From: Planctomycetota bacterium
GTDB lineage: Bacteria; Planctomycetota; Planctomycetia; Gemmatales; HRBIN36
Length of the DNA stretch: 64,000 nt
Direction of reading: 5' to 3'
Assembly: GCA_014584395.1 (NCBI GenBank)
Contig: JACTMY010000009.1
Span: forward strand, 1 to 64,000
Shown: piece by piece, positions 38,405 through 48,648 of the stretch
Layout of the letters: each line of letters starts with the position of its first letter
Position numbering within the stretch: position 1 is the stretch's first letter
Program-made: the position numbers and the translations under genes
The notes under the pieces: generated by a model
What the model was told of the DNA's origin: nothing
What the model saw: only the letters and a program-made list of their open reading frames with translations
Database searches by the model: none

Positions 38405-39220
38405 ATGGCAGATCAATCAGTTCGACACATTCTGAGCCTATCGGGCGGCAAGGACAGCGCGGCCCTGTCAATCTACATGCGCGACCGGGTGCCCGAGATG
38501 GAGTACATCTTTCACGACACTGACAAGGAACTGCCAGAGACCTATGAGTACCTTGCTCGCCTGGAAGCCATCCTGGGTAAGCGGATTACGAAGACAACGG
38601 CTGAGCAGAATTTCGACCATTGGCTCACGATTTTTGGCGGGATGATCCCGTCGAACCATCGACGGTGGTGTACGAAGATGCTCAAGCTCAAGCCCTTCGA
38701 GAAGTATGTCGGGGGCGCGCCTGTCATCAACTACGTTGCGATCCGGGCAGACGAGAATCGGGAAGGTTACATTAGCCACAAACCGAACATCAAGACGGTA
38801 TACCCGTTCCGCGACGACGGGCTGGTCAAAGCAGATGTGCTTCGGATTCTTGAGGAGAGCGGGCTGGGGCTTCCCCGCTATACGGAATGGGGACGAACAC
38901 GGTCGGGATGTTTCTTCTGCTTCTATCAGCAGAAGATCGAATGGGTTCGCCTGAAGGAAAAATACCCCGAACGATTCGAGGAAGCCAAAGCCTACGAGTA
39001 CGTCGCGAACAAGGGCGAAGGTGATCCCTTTTACTGGTGTGGCGACGAGCCCCTGGTCGAGTTGGAGCGGCCCGAGCGCATGGAGGAGATCAAGCGAAAG
39101 TGGCTTGAACGGGAGGAAAAACTGAAGAAAAACGGCAAGAAGAGGAAGCTCATCAACATCCTGGGCGACGGGGATGAGGATGAAGGGGGCACCAGCGGCT
39201 GCCTCATCTGCCAGCTTTGA
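38405..39220 (+). CDS. PAPS-reductase-fold sulfurtransferase, DndC/SspD-like
   Basis: 271 residues from ATG at 38405 (GAGGAGGTGCGC upstream); an ATG at 38384 overlapping the previous stop is an alternative. The PP-loop HILSLSGGKDSAALS binds ATP. Conserved cysteines follow: HRRWCTKMLK (the PAPS-reductase-like site), RSGCFFCFYQQ, and a C-terminal SGCLICQ, a set that could ligate an iron-sulfur cluster as in DndC. It would adenylate the DNA phosphate or activate sulfur for insertion as phosphorothioate, taking persulfide from the cysteine desulfurase encoded at 48645. Short compared with classical DndC (about 500 residues), which favours the SspD branch. Confidence 0.85.
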   Translation: MADQSVRHILSLSGGKDSAALSIYMRDRVPEMEYIFHDTDKELPETYEYLARLEAILGKRITKTTAEQNFDHWLTIFGGMIPSNHRRWCTKMLKLKPFEKYVGGAPVINYVAIRADENREGYISHKPNIKTVYPFRDDGLVKADVLRILEESGLGLPRYTEWGRTRSGCFFCFYQQKIEWVRLKEKYPERFEEAKAYEYVANKGEGDPFYWCGDEPLVELERPERMEEIKRKWLEREEKLKKNGKKRKLINILGDGDEDEGGTSGCLICQL

Positions 39221-39238
39221 CGCTGAACGAGAGACGTA

Positions 39239-41098
39239 ATGATTTCACAACAGGCGATGCGATGGATCAGGTTCATGCGGCAATACGGGCCGATCCCTCG
39301 CAATGACAACATGTACGACGAGCATATCCGGAAGTCCGCTAAGCGGGCCGGTGTCCGGCCGCTCGCCTTCGTCCACCCTGTCGAGCAGGAAGTGTTGGCG
39401 CAGTTCCGCCCGGAGCACACGGACTGTCGCTCAGTGATCCTGACCGGGACGGCCGGCGACGGAAAGAGCCATCTGTGCGGCAAAATATGGTCGGTCCTGG
39501 GAGGCAGTGAGGAGCAATGGAATTCCGATGATGTCTACCACACGTTGGAGATCGCAAGCGATCAGGGAACGATGACCGTCCACGTGATTCGCGACCTGAC
39601 GGCGCTTCCCCCGCACGATACGAGGAGTCGATACAGCCACAAAGCCGAACTTCTGACCAGGTTCTGTGATTGCCTGTGTGTGCCGGATGGAAAAGTGCAA
39701 TTCCTCATCGCGGCCAATGACGGCCAGCTCGTGGAGACCTTGCAGCGGCTCCCCACAACCGACAATGTCGCTCGCGTGCGAGCCATCGTGGAGTCGCTCC
39801 TGGTAGAAGGGCGGCGTGAATCGGCCGAGGCGCCGCTGACGCTTTTCAATCTCAGCCGCGTCCCCTGTGTAACCTTGTTCGACCTGGCTCTTGATGCCTT
39901 TTTGGAGCACGAAGGCTGGGCGGAATGCTACGCGAGCAAGGTCGCCGACGGCTTCTTTGGCGACCGCTGCCCCATCCGGCACAACTACGAATTGCTGAAG
40001 TCGCCTCTGGTCCGGGATCGTTTGCGGTCACTCTTCGAGCTGTGCGACTGCAACGAGCTTCACGTGCCGATCCGGCGCATGTTGCTCCTCTTTGCCAATG
40101 CGATACTGGGCCATGCGGACGCCAAGGACAGACTGATGCAGGCAGCCGATGTATCGACGTTCCTGCAGAAGAACACGACGGCAAAAGCCAGTCTCTTCAA
40201 CAATCTGTTCGGGGGCAACCTGTCCGAGGTCCGACGCGATTCGCTCGAAGTGTTCGATTACCTCAACCGGTTCCGCATTGGGCACGAAACATCGAACCGC
40301 GTCGATAACATCCTGATCTTCGGTGAAGCGGACGAGAACCTGAAACCGTACTTCGACGCCCTGCTCAGGGCCGACACGATGTATGGCGCAGACGACAGCT
40401 ACTATGCCGCACAGCGATCTTACGTCGAAGGTGACGACGCCGATCCTGCCAACGATCATTTCCTGCGAATGCTGGTGAGTCAGCGTCGCGGGCTGTTCTT
40501 CAAGATTCCGCCGGAATGGGAGCAGGAACTCTCGCTCTGGGAACTGACCGTGTTCAAGTTCGCCGGAGAATACCTGGAAAAGGTCCTAAAGCCGCTGAAG
40601 AACGGTGGACGGGTGGAGCGGCCGTTCCTCGCTCGCCTCGTCAAAGGGTTGAACCGGATCTTTGTCGGTATGCTGGTAAGTTCCGACCGCGATCTGCTTC
40701 TGGCAACCAGCATTTCCTTCTCAAGCTCGAAGGTCAGCCAGGTGCTCGAAGACCGCGTCCCAGTGACTCCACGGCTCAACGAGCGCGTCGAACTTGCCTG
40801 GCTAAATGGTAAGCCGACCCTACATGTGCAGTTTTCGCAGACGATCTCCGCGTCGCTGCCGCTGAACCTGACGCGATACGAGTTCCTGAGCCGGGTAGCC
40901 GAAGGAGCGCTGCCAGGGAGCTTTTCGAGGGAATGCTATGAGGACATGCTGGCCTTCAAGTCACGCCTTCTTTCCTGCTTGAACGAACGCCGGCGAAGCG
41001 AAGGAGTCACGGAGTCCAACACCGTTGCCTTCCATCTGCTCACGCTCGATCCTGCCGGCAACCCGCTCGATGATGTTGTGGAGGTGACTCATGGCTAG
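39239..41098 (+). CDS. dptF: DptF/SspF-like ATPase of phosphorothioate-dependent restriction
   Basis: 619 residues. Walker A GTAGDGKSH is at residues 70-78, preceded by a conserved N-terminal helical region. The remainder (LLIAANDGQLVETLQRLP, and a long helical C-terminus) fits the DptF architecture. DptF, DptG and DptH (SspF, SspG, SspH in the single-strand system) together restrict DNA lacking the sulfur mark. The gene starts 18 bases after the sulfurtransferase gene and overlaps the next gene by 8 bases, as expected for a complex made stoichiometrically. Confidence 0.75.
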   Translation: MISQQAMRWIRFMRQYGPIPRNDNMYDEHIRKSAKRAGVRPLAFVHPVEQEVLAQFRPEHTDCRSVILTGTAGDGKSHLCGKIWSVLGGSEEQWNSDDVYHTLEIASDQGTMTVHVIRDLTALPPHDTRSRYSHKAELLTRFCDCLCVPDGKVQFLIAANDGQLVETLQRLPTTDNVARVRAIVESLLVEGRRESAEAPLTLFNLSRVPCVTLFDLALDAFLEHEGWAECYASKVADGFFGDRCPIRHNYELLKSPLVRDRLRSLFELCDCNELHVPIRRMLLLFANAILGHADAKDRLMQAADVSTFLQKNTTAKASLFNNLFGGNLSEVRRDSLEVFDYLNRFRIGHETSNRVDNILIFGEADENLKPYFDALLRADTMYGADDSYYAAQRSYVEGDDADPANDHFLRMLVSQRRGLFFKIPPEWEQELSLWELTVFKFAGEYLEKVLKPLKNGGRVERPFLARLVKGLNRIFVGMLVSSDRDLLLATSISFSSSKVSQVLEDRVPVTPRLNERVELAWLNGKPTLHVQFSQTISASLPLNLTRYEFLSRVAEGALPGSFSRECYEDMLAFKSRLLSCLNERRRSEGVTESNTVAFHLLTLDPAGNPLDDVVEVTHG

Positions 41099-42632
41099 TC
41101 CCGCAACCATGCTGCCGCTTCCCGCGCGCGAGGACTATCGCGACAACAGCATGTGGGTCGATGAGCAGATGTGGGGGCATCGCCTGTGGGATCCCCAGAG
41201 TCCCTGGCTGCTCTTTCTCGAATTCCTCAATGTTGCCGAAGCCGGACATCGAAACGGAGAACTGTTCCAAAACGGGAATCATCCGCTGTTGTTCAAGCCT
41301 TACAAACGCCTGCACCTTCGCAACATCCTGTTCAACAACGAAGTCCTCACGCAGATCGCTGAGAGACATCCCGACAGCAACTCGGCCTGGAACGCGTGGC
41401 TTGACTGGATGAGCGTGAACGCCAAGGGAATCGTTCCCCGTGATTTCTCCTATCTCAAGGGGAGATTCCATTCATTTCAGCAGTTTGTTTCCCTGGTCGG
41501 CATCCTGCGCGGCTCGGCAGTCGAAAGCGAAGCAAACAAGCGATGGAGTTCCCGCTTTGTCTTTCCGTTCGGTCCGAATGCCGTCTATGAGGATCTGGAC
41601 ATCACCGCGGCAGGCAAAGTCAGCCGCCAGTACATCTATTTCGGCCGCACCGGCGAGCTGATGTACCTGATGCTGTGCCGCTCGAAGAGATGCCATGAAC
41701 TGGCTGCTCGCTTTTCTAGCATGTTGTCTGGCCAGAACCAGTGGAACAAACTCCTGGCCCTGTTCCAACCGAGTGGCGGCGAAGACCAGGAAACCCGCAC
41801 CGGCAGTTTTCTTCCCTATTCAGCGCATCCTGTTTTTGATCTTTTGGCGGACGACTGGTTACACGTCCTTTCCCTGGAACTGCCGGGATTCGATGCGCTG
41901 CCTCACCTGGTCACTCTCGGCGCCTTCCACGTGATGTTGTACCAGCTTCGTATAAGCAGCGCCCTATTGTCCAAGCCGTTGCACTTCATCTGTGAAGTCG
42001 TCGCCCCGAAGAAGACGCTCGTGCGTGAGCTATCCGCGTTCAACTACCAGGAAAACAGCCTTCTGTCTCAAAAGGCCGTCGAGGCATACCTGGCCGGCAT
42101 CATCGCGTCGGATCGCTGGCAGCAGGCCAAGTCACAGGCGAGTGCATTTGCCGCCTGCAAGGCGATCCTGGAAGAGCAGGTCCGCTGGCCGAATGACCCG
42201 GAGGACTACGAGGGGTGTTCGGAGCCTGACGCACTGGCGGCAGAACTGAGGCGTGCTGCGATTGCCCGCCACAAGCAGCATGTGGCAAGCGTACATCGAC
42301 AATACGGTCGGGACGTGGGACTGGTGTCCAAGCGTGGGACGAATCGACTAAGGTACGCGCCGACCGATGCGCTGCTGAAGACGCTGGTTCTGGCAAACGT
42401 CTCGCGCCGCATAGAGTACAAGGAATTCCTCGATCTGCTCTTCACGCGCTACGGCTTCGTGATGGGCGAGCGCGAAGCGGAACAGGTGCTGTCCCACGAG
42501 GATTTCGAGAAGAAAGCTTTCCAGACAAACTCGCACCGGCTGGAACAACGGCTTTCCAGCCTGGGCATGCTTCGCAGGCTCTCGGATGCATGCGCCTACG
42601 TTCAGAACCCGCTTGCACGAGGGCAATCATGA
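41091..42632 (+). CDS. DptG/SspG-like restriction component
   Basis: 513 residues without a nucleotide-binding or nuclease motif that I recognise. It has a Trp-rich start (SMWVDEQMWGHRLWDPQSPWLLFLEFL) and a helical C-terminus ending in a winged-helix-like segment (EQRLSSLGMLRRLSDACAYV). Assignment rests on its place between a DptF-like and a DptH-like gene, on length, and on tight coupling (8-base overlap upstream, ATGA overlap downstream). Not independently supported by motifs. Confidence 0.6.
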   Translation: MASPATMLPLPAREDYRDNSMWVDEQMWGHRLWDPQSPWLLFLEFLNVAEAGHRNGELFQNGNHPLLFKPYKRLHLRNILFNNEVLTQIAERHPDSNSAWNAWLDWMSVNAKGIVPRDFSYLKGRFHSFQQFVSLVGILRGSAVESEANKRWSSRFVFPFGPNAVYEDLDITAAGKVSRQYIYFGRTGELMYLMLCRSKRCHELAARFSSMLSGQNQWNKLLALFQPSGGEDQETRTGSFLPYSAHPVFDLLADDWLHVLSLELPGFDALPHLVTLGAFHVMLYQLRISSALLSKPLHFICEVVAPKKTLVRELSAFNYQENSLLSQKAVEAYLAGIIASDRWQQAKSQASAFAACKAILEEQVRWPNDPEDYEGCSEPDALAAELRRAAIARHKQHVASVHRQYGRDVGLVSKRGTNRLRYAPTDALLKTLVLANVSRRIEYKEFLDLLFTRYGFVMGEREAEQVLSHEDFEKKAFQTNSHRLEQRLSSLGMLRRLSDACAYVQNPLARGQS

Positions 42633-45600
42633 ACATCTCCGAACTGATCGGCAAGATTGTCACGCTGCTTCTTAAGGAAGAGTTAGCGGGAGAGCGTGGC
42701 GCGCAGACCGAGGGTACTGCTCGTTTCACAATCGACTGCCTAAGCGCCGAACATACGGCGGCAGTAGCCAGACAGATTCTCTCGGAGCCATCCCTTGCAG
42801 CGCAGATTGACCTTAAACTGCCCCAGGCGTTTCTGGTGGGCCAGCAACTTCCAGATGAAGTGCTTACGACGCTTCCTGCCACGTACTATCGCAATGCCAC
42901 GACCGAAAAACCGGTGCTTCTGATTGCGAACACAGGTGACGATGAGGAGCAGTCCCTCAAGGAGTTCATCCGCATTGGCGGGCCGGAATTGCAGGAACAC
43001 CCGGAGTTGTGGATCAGGGTCGCAAGCGAGGGCCTTTCGCTTTCCGAGCAACACGCGAAGTGGTGGGAGAAGGCGCTGACCGGTCTTCAGGACCTGCGCG
43101 TCGCTCCGCTTGACCGGATCGCGAGTTATGTCCTGCAGACACGCTCGGCAATTCAGGCCGAAGGGCTTCCCATCCTGACGGCGCTGGGGGCTGCCCTCCC
43201 TGCACTGCGACTGCCGAAGGACTCCGTCTTCTCCAGTCGCATCAAGGAAGGGTCGCGAGGACACGTCTCTGCGTGGAAGAAGGAGTATGGGGCGGGATTC
43301 CGCAGCCGTGGCTGCTACCTGCTCAAGCAAACGCCCTCCCAGCTTCTCCTTGGAGAAGAGGAGCTGGACGGTGCATTCGCCAAGGCGCGCGACGCGATCC
43401 CCGTCGGCCTGCATCAGGTCATCGAATTGTTCATTCATGCTCCGAGCGGATGGAACGCTGCCGCGGCAGGACTTGCCGAATGCGAATGGGAACAGATCAA
43501 GCCCCTGTTCGATGGGGTAAAGCGGGAAAAGTTCAATCTCGCACGCGAAACCATCCACTTCTTCGACGAACGGGAGCCGGAGCTGCTTTCTGATGACGAG
43601 CGGCAGTACCTCCAGAGCCTGGTGACCCGCTCCGGAAGCGAGCCAACGGAGGACGACAGCGATTTTTACGAAGCACACCGCAACGAACTCAAGGAGGATC
43701 GGAAGCTCAAATCCGCCTGGGACCGGTTTGTCTTCGGCAAGGCAAGGGAGACTGATGACTTTCTGCTCGGCGTGGCCTTGTGCATGGAATCGCTTTTCAG
43801 TCAGGGAGACGCGGGCGCAAAGCGGAAGCTCAAGATCAGGTGCGACCGGGCGACGAAGAAGGAGCTGAAAGACCTAAACGTGGATGCGGGCATGTACTTC
43901 GCCCGCCGCTACGCTGGTGCCAAAGCCCTTTTCGGTGATCGGGTGACGTGGAATGTCGGCCAGCTCTTCGACTTTCCCAAGCTGGTTGCCGAATGGGTGC
44001 GCCAGAACAAGGGACCGCTTAACCGCTCGACGGCCAAGGCCGCCGTTCAACTCAAGTTCGTCCTTGAGCTAGAAGTCGATGCCTCGACCGGCGGGACGCA
44101 GTCGTATTCGACGCAATTGCTCTGGAAGTATGACCCAAACGCCGTGTCATCGCAGTTCGTGGACGACTGGTCTCGTCTGGCCGAACATCCGCTCGTCCAT
44201 TGCCGTGCTCACCAGGAACCGGTCAGCAGCAAGGGCGCGCTACAGACCGTAGACCTGGCAAACGTGAAGACGTTCGTCCCCGCCTATGACCGGGACCGCG
44301 GCTCCTTCGTGAGCGTCTACAAGAAGCAAAATGACATTGCCCTGCAATTCCGAGCCAACCTGAAAGAGGCTGTCAGCCAGCGACTCGTACCGGAAGACGT
44401 CGGCGCACTGATCGAGCAGCGGTTTGACGAGTTCGAGACAGAATACTCGAAGGCGATTTCGGACCTGTCCGAGGTCGGGCTTCATAGCAATTCGCTACGC
44501 TCACAGGTGGTAGCCTACGCCGGGCTGTTGGATGTGATCGTTCGCCAGGCGAAAGGGGACCGCAATCGTGAATTGCTGCTGCGTCCGTTGCTTTCCATCG
44601 GTGCGGCTCACATCGAAGGCGGATCGGCAGCATCCGTTGTCGCCCCCTGGCATCCGCTGAGACTGGCCGCCATGCAGGTCAAGGCCGCGATGACCGTCGG
44701 CCTGGTGCGGCACCTGCTGACGGCTTCGGAAGTGTTCTTTGGCGACACGAAGCTGTATTTCAAGGATCTGGCGCAGGAACTGTCGCATCCCTTTTACCCG
44801 GAAGTCGTCCTGGGATGGCGGGGCAACAAGCCCGAGCTCATGGTGATGACGGATGCGGTTCAGGACTACACGCTCCACGAATCTCCGGTCATCAACGAGA
44901 CAGAGCCGGATGACACGAACGAAAACCCGACGACGGGAAGCAACTGCGTTCTCGAATTGGTCCAACGCTATCTCACGCTGCACCCGCACGAACATGCCAA
45001 CATGTCCGTGGTGCTGTACAACTGCGACTCGGCACGTCTGCCGCAAGCAGTAGTGGATCGAATCGGGCAACTTTACGAGGATGAGGACGACGTTCGATGC
45101 CAGGTACTGTTACGCCACGGTGACGCTGGTCGCTTGCGCGAGTTATACCGGGCCATTGTCAGCCAGGGCGATGCCGATGTTGACTCCTTCAACGCCAGCG
45201 AAGCCACGCAGGACTTCATGGCGAGGTTGCGCATCTGCATCATCGCCGATCAGGCACCGCCACCCAACCCGAAAGATGGTTGCCCATATGACATCGTGTT
45301 TTCCCAAGACGTGATCGCGCGTCACTCGCAAGTAGAGTGGTATCCGGAGACGGCTACGCCAATGCCGATGGAAACGTTGGTCCCGGCGAGATGGTCGCGT
45401 CGCCGGGCTGCCGCGATCGACGACATGAAGTCGGTTGTCTACCTTTGTTGTCCGGTGCAGACCGCTGAGGGCTGGAGTTTTCTGACGGCGCTTACCACGT
45501 TTCTCAAGGGCGACTGGGACGAGAATGAGGGGCGCAGGCAACTGCCCGCGCGACAACTGGACTTCCGGGACAATCGAACGGCCAGGATCTTTGAGGAGAC

Positions 45601-47890
45601 GCACAACCTGGGTAACTGGGTTGTGAACTACGACGAGTTACTCGATCGCCGGCAGCTTCTGAACCAGCATGTCCGGGTGATTCGCTACAAGCAGTCAACA
45701 ACTCAGGGCCGCAATATCATCATTTCGTCGAAGGCGCCCTTGGGCCTGCTCATCTCGATGGTCTTGCAGCGGATCAAGGCCCTGAATCTCGGGCTGAACG
45801 ACGCACAGTGCCGGGAACTGGGCGAGCGATTCGTCTCGGACGCCAACGACGTTTCGGGCGATATTGTGCTGAGGGCTGCAAAGCGGGGGCGTAACGCGAG
45901 CGAGTTGATGGGAATCGTCCTCAGCCGCTTCCTGCTGCGGCACGAGCTTGGTCCCAGGCGCTACCACGGATGGTACTTCCTCGACGACTATGCCGACTGG
46001 CTGGGACAACGCGAGGAGCAAATTGCCGACATCATGTGCCTATCGCCCGAGGTTACGGTCGAAGGTGCCCTTCGGCTCACAGTCTACGTGTCGGAGGCCA
46101 AGTACATTGAGTTTGCGAGCCTGGCAGCGAAGCGCAAGGAATCACAAAAACAGCTGCGTGACACCGTCAAGCGGATCAACGAAGCCGTCTTTGGTGCTCC
46201 CGAGCGGCTCGACCGCGATCTGTGGCTTGCCCGCCTGTCCGACCTGATCCTGGACGGGGTGCAGTTTCCAGCAAGTGCGCGGATCAACTTGTCGGATTGG
46301 CGAAGGGCCGTTCGCGAGGGTGCGTGCGAAATCGCCATCCGGGGCTACTCCCATGTCTTCGTCTGGGGGCCCGATGATCCGAGCGACTGCTCTTCTTTTG
46401 CACCGGTAGCCGAACTTGAGGGAGCATATCAGGAGGTCTTTGGGCGGCCCGAGCTGCGCGAACTGGTGCAGTGCTACTTCGAGAATCGCGATCCGCTCGC
46501 GCTGAGGAAACGAGTTGCTGGCGAGGATGTCTGGTCCGAGATCGAATACCAGAGGCCGACCGACCGCACCAAGATCAAGGCACCTCGGGTCCACAAGCCG
46601 GAAGCTGAGGACGAAGAACCACCGTCAGACGAAGGCGGGTCCGGTGGCAGTCCCGGTCCGTCCCCGGCACCTGCAGCTCCGGGGGGTGCTACCAAACCGC
46701 CAGTGGAAGACCCGAAGCAGCAGGCTCAAGGCAGCTTTGAAGCGCAGTGGGCATACCTGGGAATTTCCGGTGCTGTATCGAGCGCGCAACCCGATGCTGA
46801 ATCGAGCGACGACAGCGAGTGGTTGCATTCGGTCGAGACGAAGGCAAAGCACGCGCTTCAGCAATTCCAGCTTCAGGCAAAGGTTGTTTCGAGCACGCTT
46901 ACTCCGAACTGCGCCCTCATCAAGTTCGCCGGTAGCTCGAACCTTACGGTCGAACAGGTCAGCCGAAAACGGTCTGAATTGCTCACGACTTATCGCCTGA
47001 ACGTCGTGGCGATCCGTCCCGAACCGGGATTGGTGAGTCTTTCGATTGAGCGTCCCAAACGTCGCGTGATCAGGACGCCGGAGCTTTGGGCGAGGTGGCA
47101 GCCTGCGACCGGCTGGGGCAACCGCTCATTGTTGATCGGCGTAAGGGAAGACGACGGAGAGCTCCTGTTTCTGTCCCCAGGAAAAGCCCATGCTCCTCAC
47201 ACGCTGATTGCCGGCTCAACCGGTAGTGGTAAGTCGGTCCTGATGCAGAACATCATCCTGGCCATTGCCGCCACGAACACGCCAGCCCAGGCCCGGATCG
47301 CGCTTATCGATCCAAAACAAGGGGTTGACTACTTCGCCTTCGAGAGCCTGCCGCACCTGGACGGTGCGCTCGTGGTTGAATCCGAAGCGGCGATAGCCAA
47401 GCTGGAGCAGCTGGTGACCGAGATGGACGCCAGGTATGCCAAGTTCCGGGCAGCACGATGCCCGAATCTGGACGAGTACAACAAGCGATGCGCAGAGGCC
47501 GAGCGTCTTCCCGTGATCTGGGTAATCCACGACGAATTCGCCGAGTGGATGATGGTCGATGACTACAAGGAGGCGGTGACTAACATCGTGGGGCGTCTCG
47601 GCGTGAAGGCCCGAGCGGCTGGAATCCACCTGGTCTTTGCCGCGCAGCGACCGGATGCGAACGTCATGCCCATGCAACTGCGGGCGAATCTCGGCAATCG
47701 ACTTATCCTCAAGGTGGACTCGGCTGGCACGTCTGAAATCGCCTTAGGGGAGCCAGGAGCAGAGTTCTTGCTTGGGCACGGGCATCTTCTCGCTAAGCTG
47801 GAGGGCGCTCCTGGGCTTTGTTTTGCACAAGTGCCACTGGCGGAGTCCAGCTTTATTGATGCCATCGTTGGCGCAACAGCCCAAGACTGA
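42629..47890 (+). CDS. dptH: DptH/SspH-like protein with C-terminal FtsK/HerA-type ATPase
   Basis: 1753 residues from ATG at 42629, which overlaps the preceding stop. The last 250 residues form an FtsK/HerA-like motor: Walker A AGSTGSGKSVLMQN (about residue 1526-1539), ALIDPKQG, Walker B-like VIWVIHDEFAEW (about 1625-1636), and AAQRPDAN. Upstream is a long helical body with a charged Pro/Gly-rich linker near residues 1330-1360. Size and architecture match DptH, the large ATPase that with DptF and DptG restricts unmodified DNA. The ATP motor could translocate DNA or drive loading. Confidence 0.85.
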   Translation: MNISELIGKIVTLLLKEELAGERGAQTEGTARFTIDCLSAEHTAAVARQILSEPSLAAQIDLKLPQAFLVGQQLPDEVLTTLPATYYRNATTEKPVLLIANTGDDEEQSLKEFIRIGGPELQEHPELWIRVASEGLSLSEQHAKWWEKALTGLQDLRVAPLDRIASYVLQTRSAIQAEGLPILTALGAALPALRLPKDSVFSSRIKEGSRGHVSAWKKEYGAGFRSRGCYLLKQTPSQLLLGEEELDGAFAKARDAIPVGLHQVIELFIHAPSGWNAAAAGLAECEWEQIKPLFDGVKREKFNLARETIHFFDEREPELLSDDERQYLQSLVTRSGSEPTEDDSDFYEAHRNELKEDRKLKSAWDRFVFGKARETDDFLLGVALCMESLFSQGDAGAKRKLKIRCDRATKKELKDLNVDAGMYFARRYAGAKALFGDRVTWNVGQLFDFPKLVAEWVRQNKGPLNRSTAKAAVQLKFVLELEVDASTGGTQSYSTQLLWKYDPNAVSSQFVDDWSRLAEHPLVHCRAHQEPVSSKGALQTVDLANVKTFVPAYDRDRGSFVSVYKKQNDIALQFRANLKEAVSQRLVPEDVGALIEQRFDEFETEYSKAISDLSEVGLHSNSLRSQVVAYAGLLDVIVRQAKGDRNRELLLRPLLSIGAAHIEGGSAASVVAPWHPLRLAAMQVKAAMTVGLVRHLLTASEVFFGDTKLYFKDLAQELSHPFYPEVVLGWRGNKPELMVMTDAVQDYTLHESPVINETEPDDTNENPTTGSNCVLELVQRYLTLHPHEHANMSVVLYNCDSARLPQAVVDRIGQLYEDEDDVRCQVLLRHGDAGRLRELYRAIVSQGDADVDSFNASEATQDFMARLRICIIADQAPPPNPKDGCPYDIVFSQDVIARHSQVEWYPETATPMPMETLVPARWSRRRAAAIDDMKSVVYLCCPVQTAEGWSFLTALTTFLKGDWDENEGRRQLPARQLDFRDNRTARIFEETHNLGNWVVNYDELLDRRQLLNQHVRVIRYKQSTTQGRNIIISSKAPLGLLISMVLQRIKALNLGLNDAQCRELGERFVSDANDVSGDIVLRAAKRGRNASELMGIVLSRFLLRHELGPRRYHGWYFLDDYADWLGQREEQIADIMCLSPEVTVEGALRLTVYVSEAKYIEFASLAAKRKESQKQLRDTVKRINEAVFGAPERLDRDLWLARLSDLILDGVQFPASARINLSDWRRAVREGACEIAIRGYSHVFVWGPDDPSDCSSFAPVAELEGAYQEVFGRPELRELVQCYFENRDPLALRKRVAGEDVWSEIEYQRPTDRTKIKAPRVHKPEAEDEEPPSDEGGSGGSPGPSPAPAAPGGATKPPVEDPKQQAQGSFEAQWAYLGISGAVSSAQPDAESSDDSEWLHSVETKAKHALQQFQLQAKVVSSTLTPNCALIKFAGSSNLTVEQVSRKRSELLTTYRLNVVAIRPEPGLVSLSIERPKRRVIRTPELWARWQPATGWGNRSLLIGVREDDGELLFLSPGKAHAPHTLIAGSTGSGKSVLMQNIILAIAATNTPAQARIALIDPKQGVDYFAFESLPHLDGALVVESEAAIAKLEQLVTEMDARYAKFRAARCPNLDEYNKRCAEAERLPVIWVIHDEFAEWMMVDDYKEAVTNIVGRLGVKARAAGIHLVFAAQRPDANVMPMQLRANLGNRLILKVDSAGTSEIALGEPGAEFLLGHGHLLAKLEGAPGLCFAQVPLAESSFIDAIVGATAQD

Positions 47891-47910
47891 TGAAAGGAGC
47901 GGCTAGCGTC

Positions 47911-48648
47911 ATGAGGAATCCGGACTGGGTGCGTGATGAGATTATCCTTGCGATGGATCTCTACCTGCGCGCGGGCCGGAAGCAGTTGCCCCCTGGTAAC
48001 GAAGCGGTGATCCACCTCAGCCAGCTACTGAATCGCCTTCCGCTTCATCCTGCGACGTTGCGGGACGACAACTTCCGAAACCCTAACGGCATCTCAATGA
48101 TTCTGGGCAATTTCCTGGGAGTGGACCCACAGCAGGACCAGCCGGGCCTGTCTAGGAACAACCAATTGCAGGCGGCCGTTTGGAAAGAGTTTGTTGACCA
48201 TCCTTCGCTGCTGCATCGCACGGCAGAACCCATTCAAGCCGTCATTTCCGACGAGAGCCTCGAAGCAGTGGAAGGTATCGACGAAGAGGATGTATTCCCT
48301 GAAGGTCACATTCTCACGCGGCAGCATCTCCTTCGGGAACGGAACCGGGCAGTAGTTGTTGCCAAGATTGAAAAGGTTTGGCGTCGAGACGAGCGGCTTG
48401 CGTGCGAATCTTGCGGGTTTGATTTTCTCGAATTCTACGGGGAGATAGGAAGGGGATTCGCTGAATGTCATCACGTTGTCCCACTCGCTGACGCGGCATT
48501 TACCCGCAAGACTCGGCTTGCGGACTTGGCAATCGTCTGTGCGAACTGCCACAGAATGCTGCACCGCGCGCGACCCGTGCTGACGGTGAGTGCCCTGAGA
48601 AGCCTCATAGCGCGGCCATTCTTGCCGCAGCATGGAGGCACACTATGA
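47911..48648 (+). CDS. HNH endonuclease (McrA-like)
   Basis: 245 residues from ATG at 47911; an ATG at 47890 overlapping the dptH stop is the alternative. The N-terminal domain (RNPDWVRDEIILAMDLYLRAG ... LRDDNFRNPNGISMILGNFLGVDP) is a DNA-binding region common in McrA-like nucleases. The C-terminal HNH core has paired zinc cysteines CESC (about residue 165) and CANC (210), with the catalytic ECHHVVPL (186). Predicted to cut or nick DNA. McrA-type enzymes include sulfur-recognising ones, so it may read phosphorothioate or act on unmodified DNA. Overlaps the next start by four bases. Confidence 0.88.
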   Translation: MRNPDWVRDEIILAMDLYLRAGRKQLPPGNEAVIHLSQLLNRLPLHPATLRDDNFRNPNGISMILGNFLGVDPQQDQPGLSRNNQLQAAVWKEFVDHPSLLHRTAEPIQAVISDESLEAVEGIDEEDVFPEGHILTRQHLLRERNRAVVVAKIEKVWRRDERLACESCGFDFLEFYGEIGRGFAECHHVVPLADAAFTRKTRLADLAIVCANCHRMLHRARPVLTVSALRSLIARPFLPQHGGTL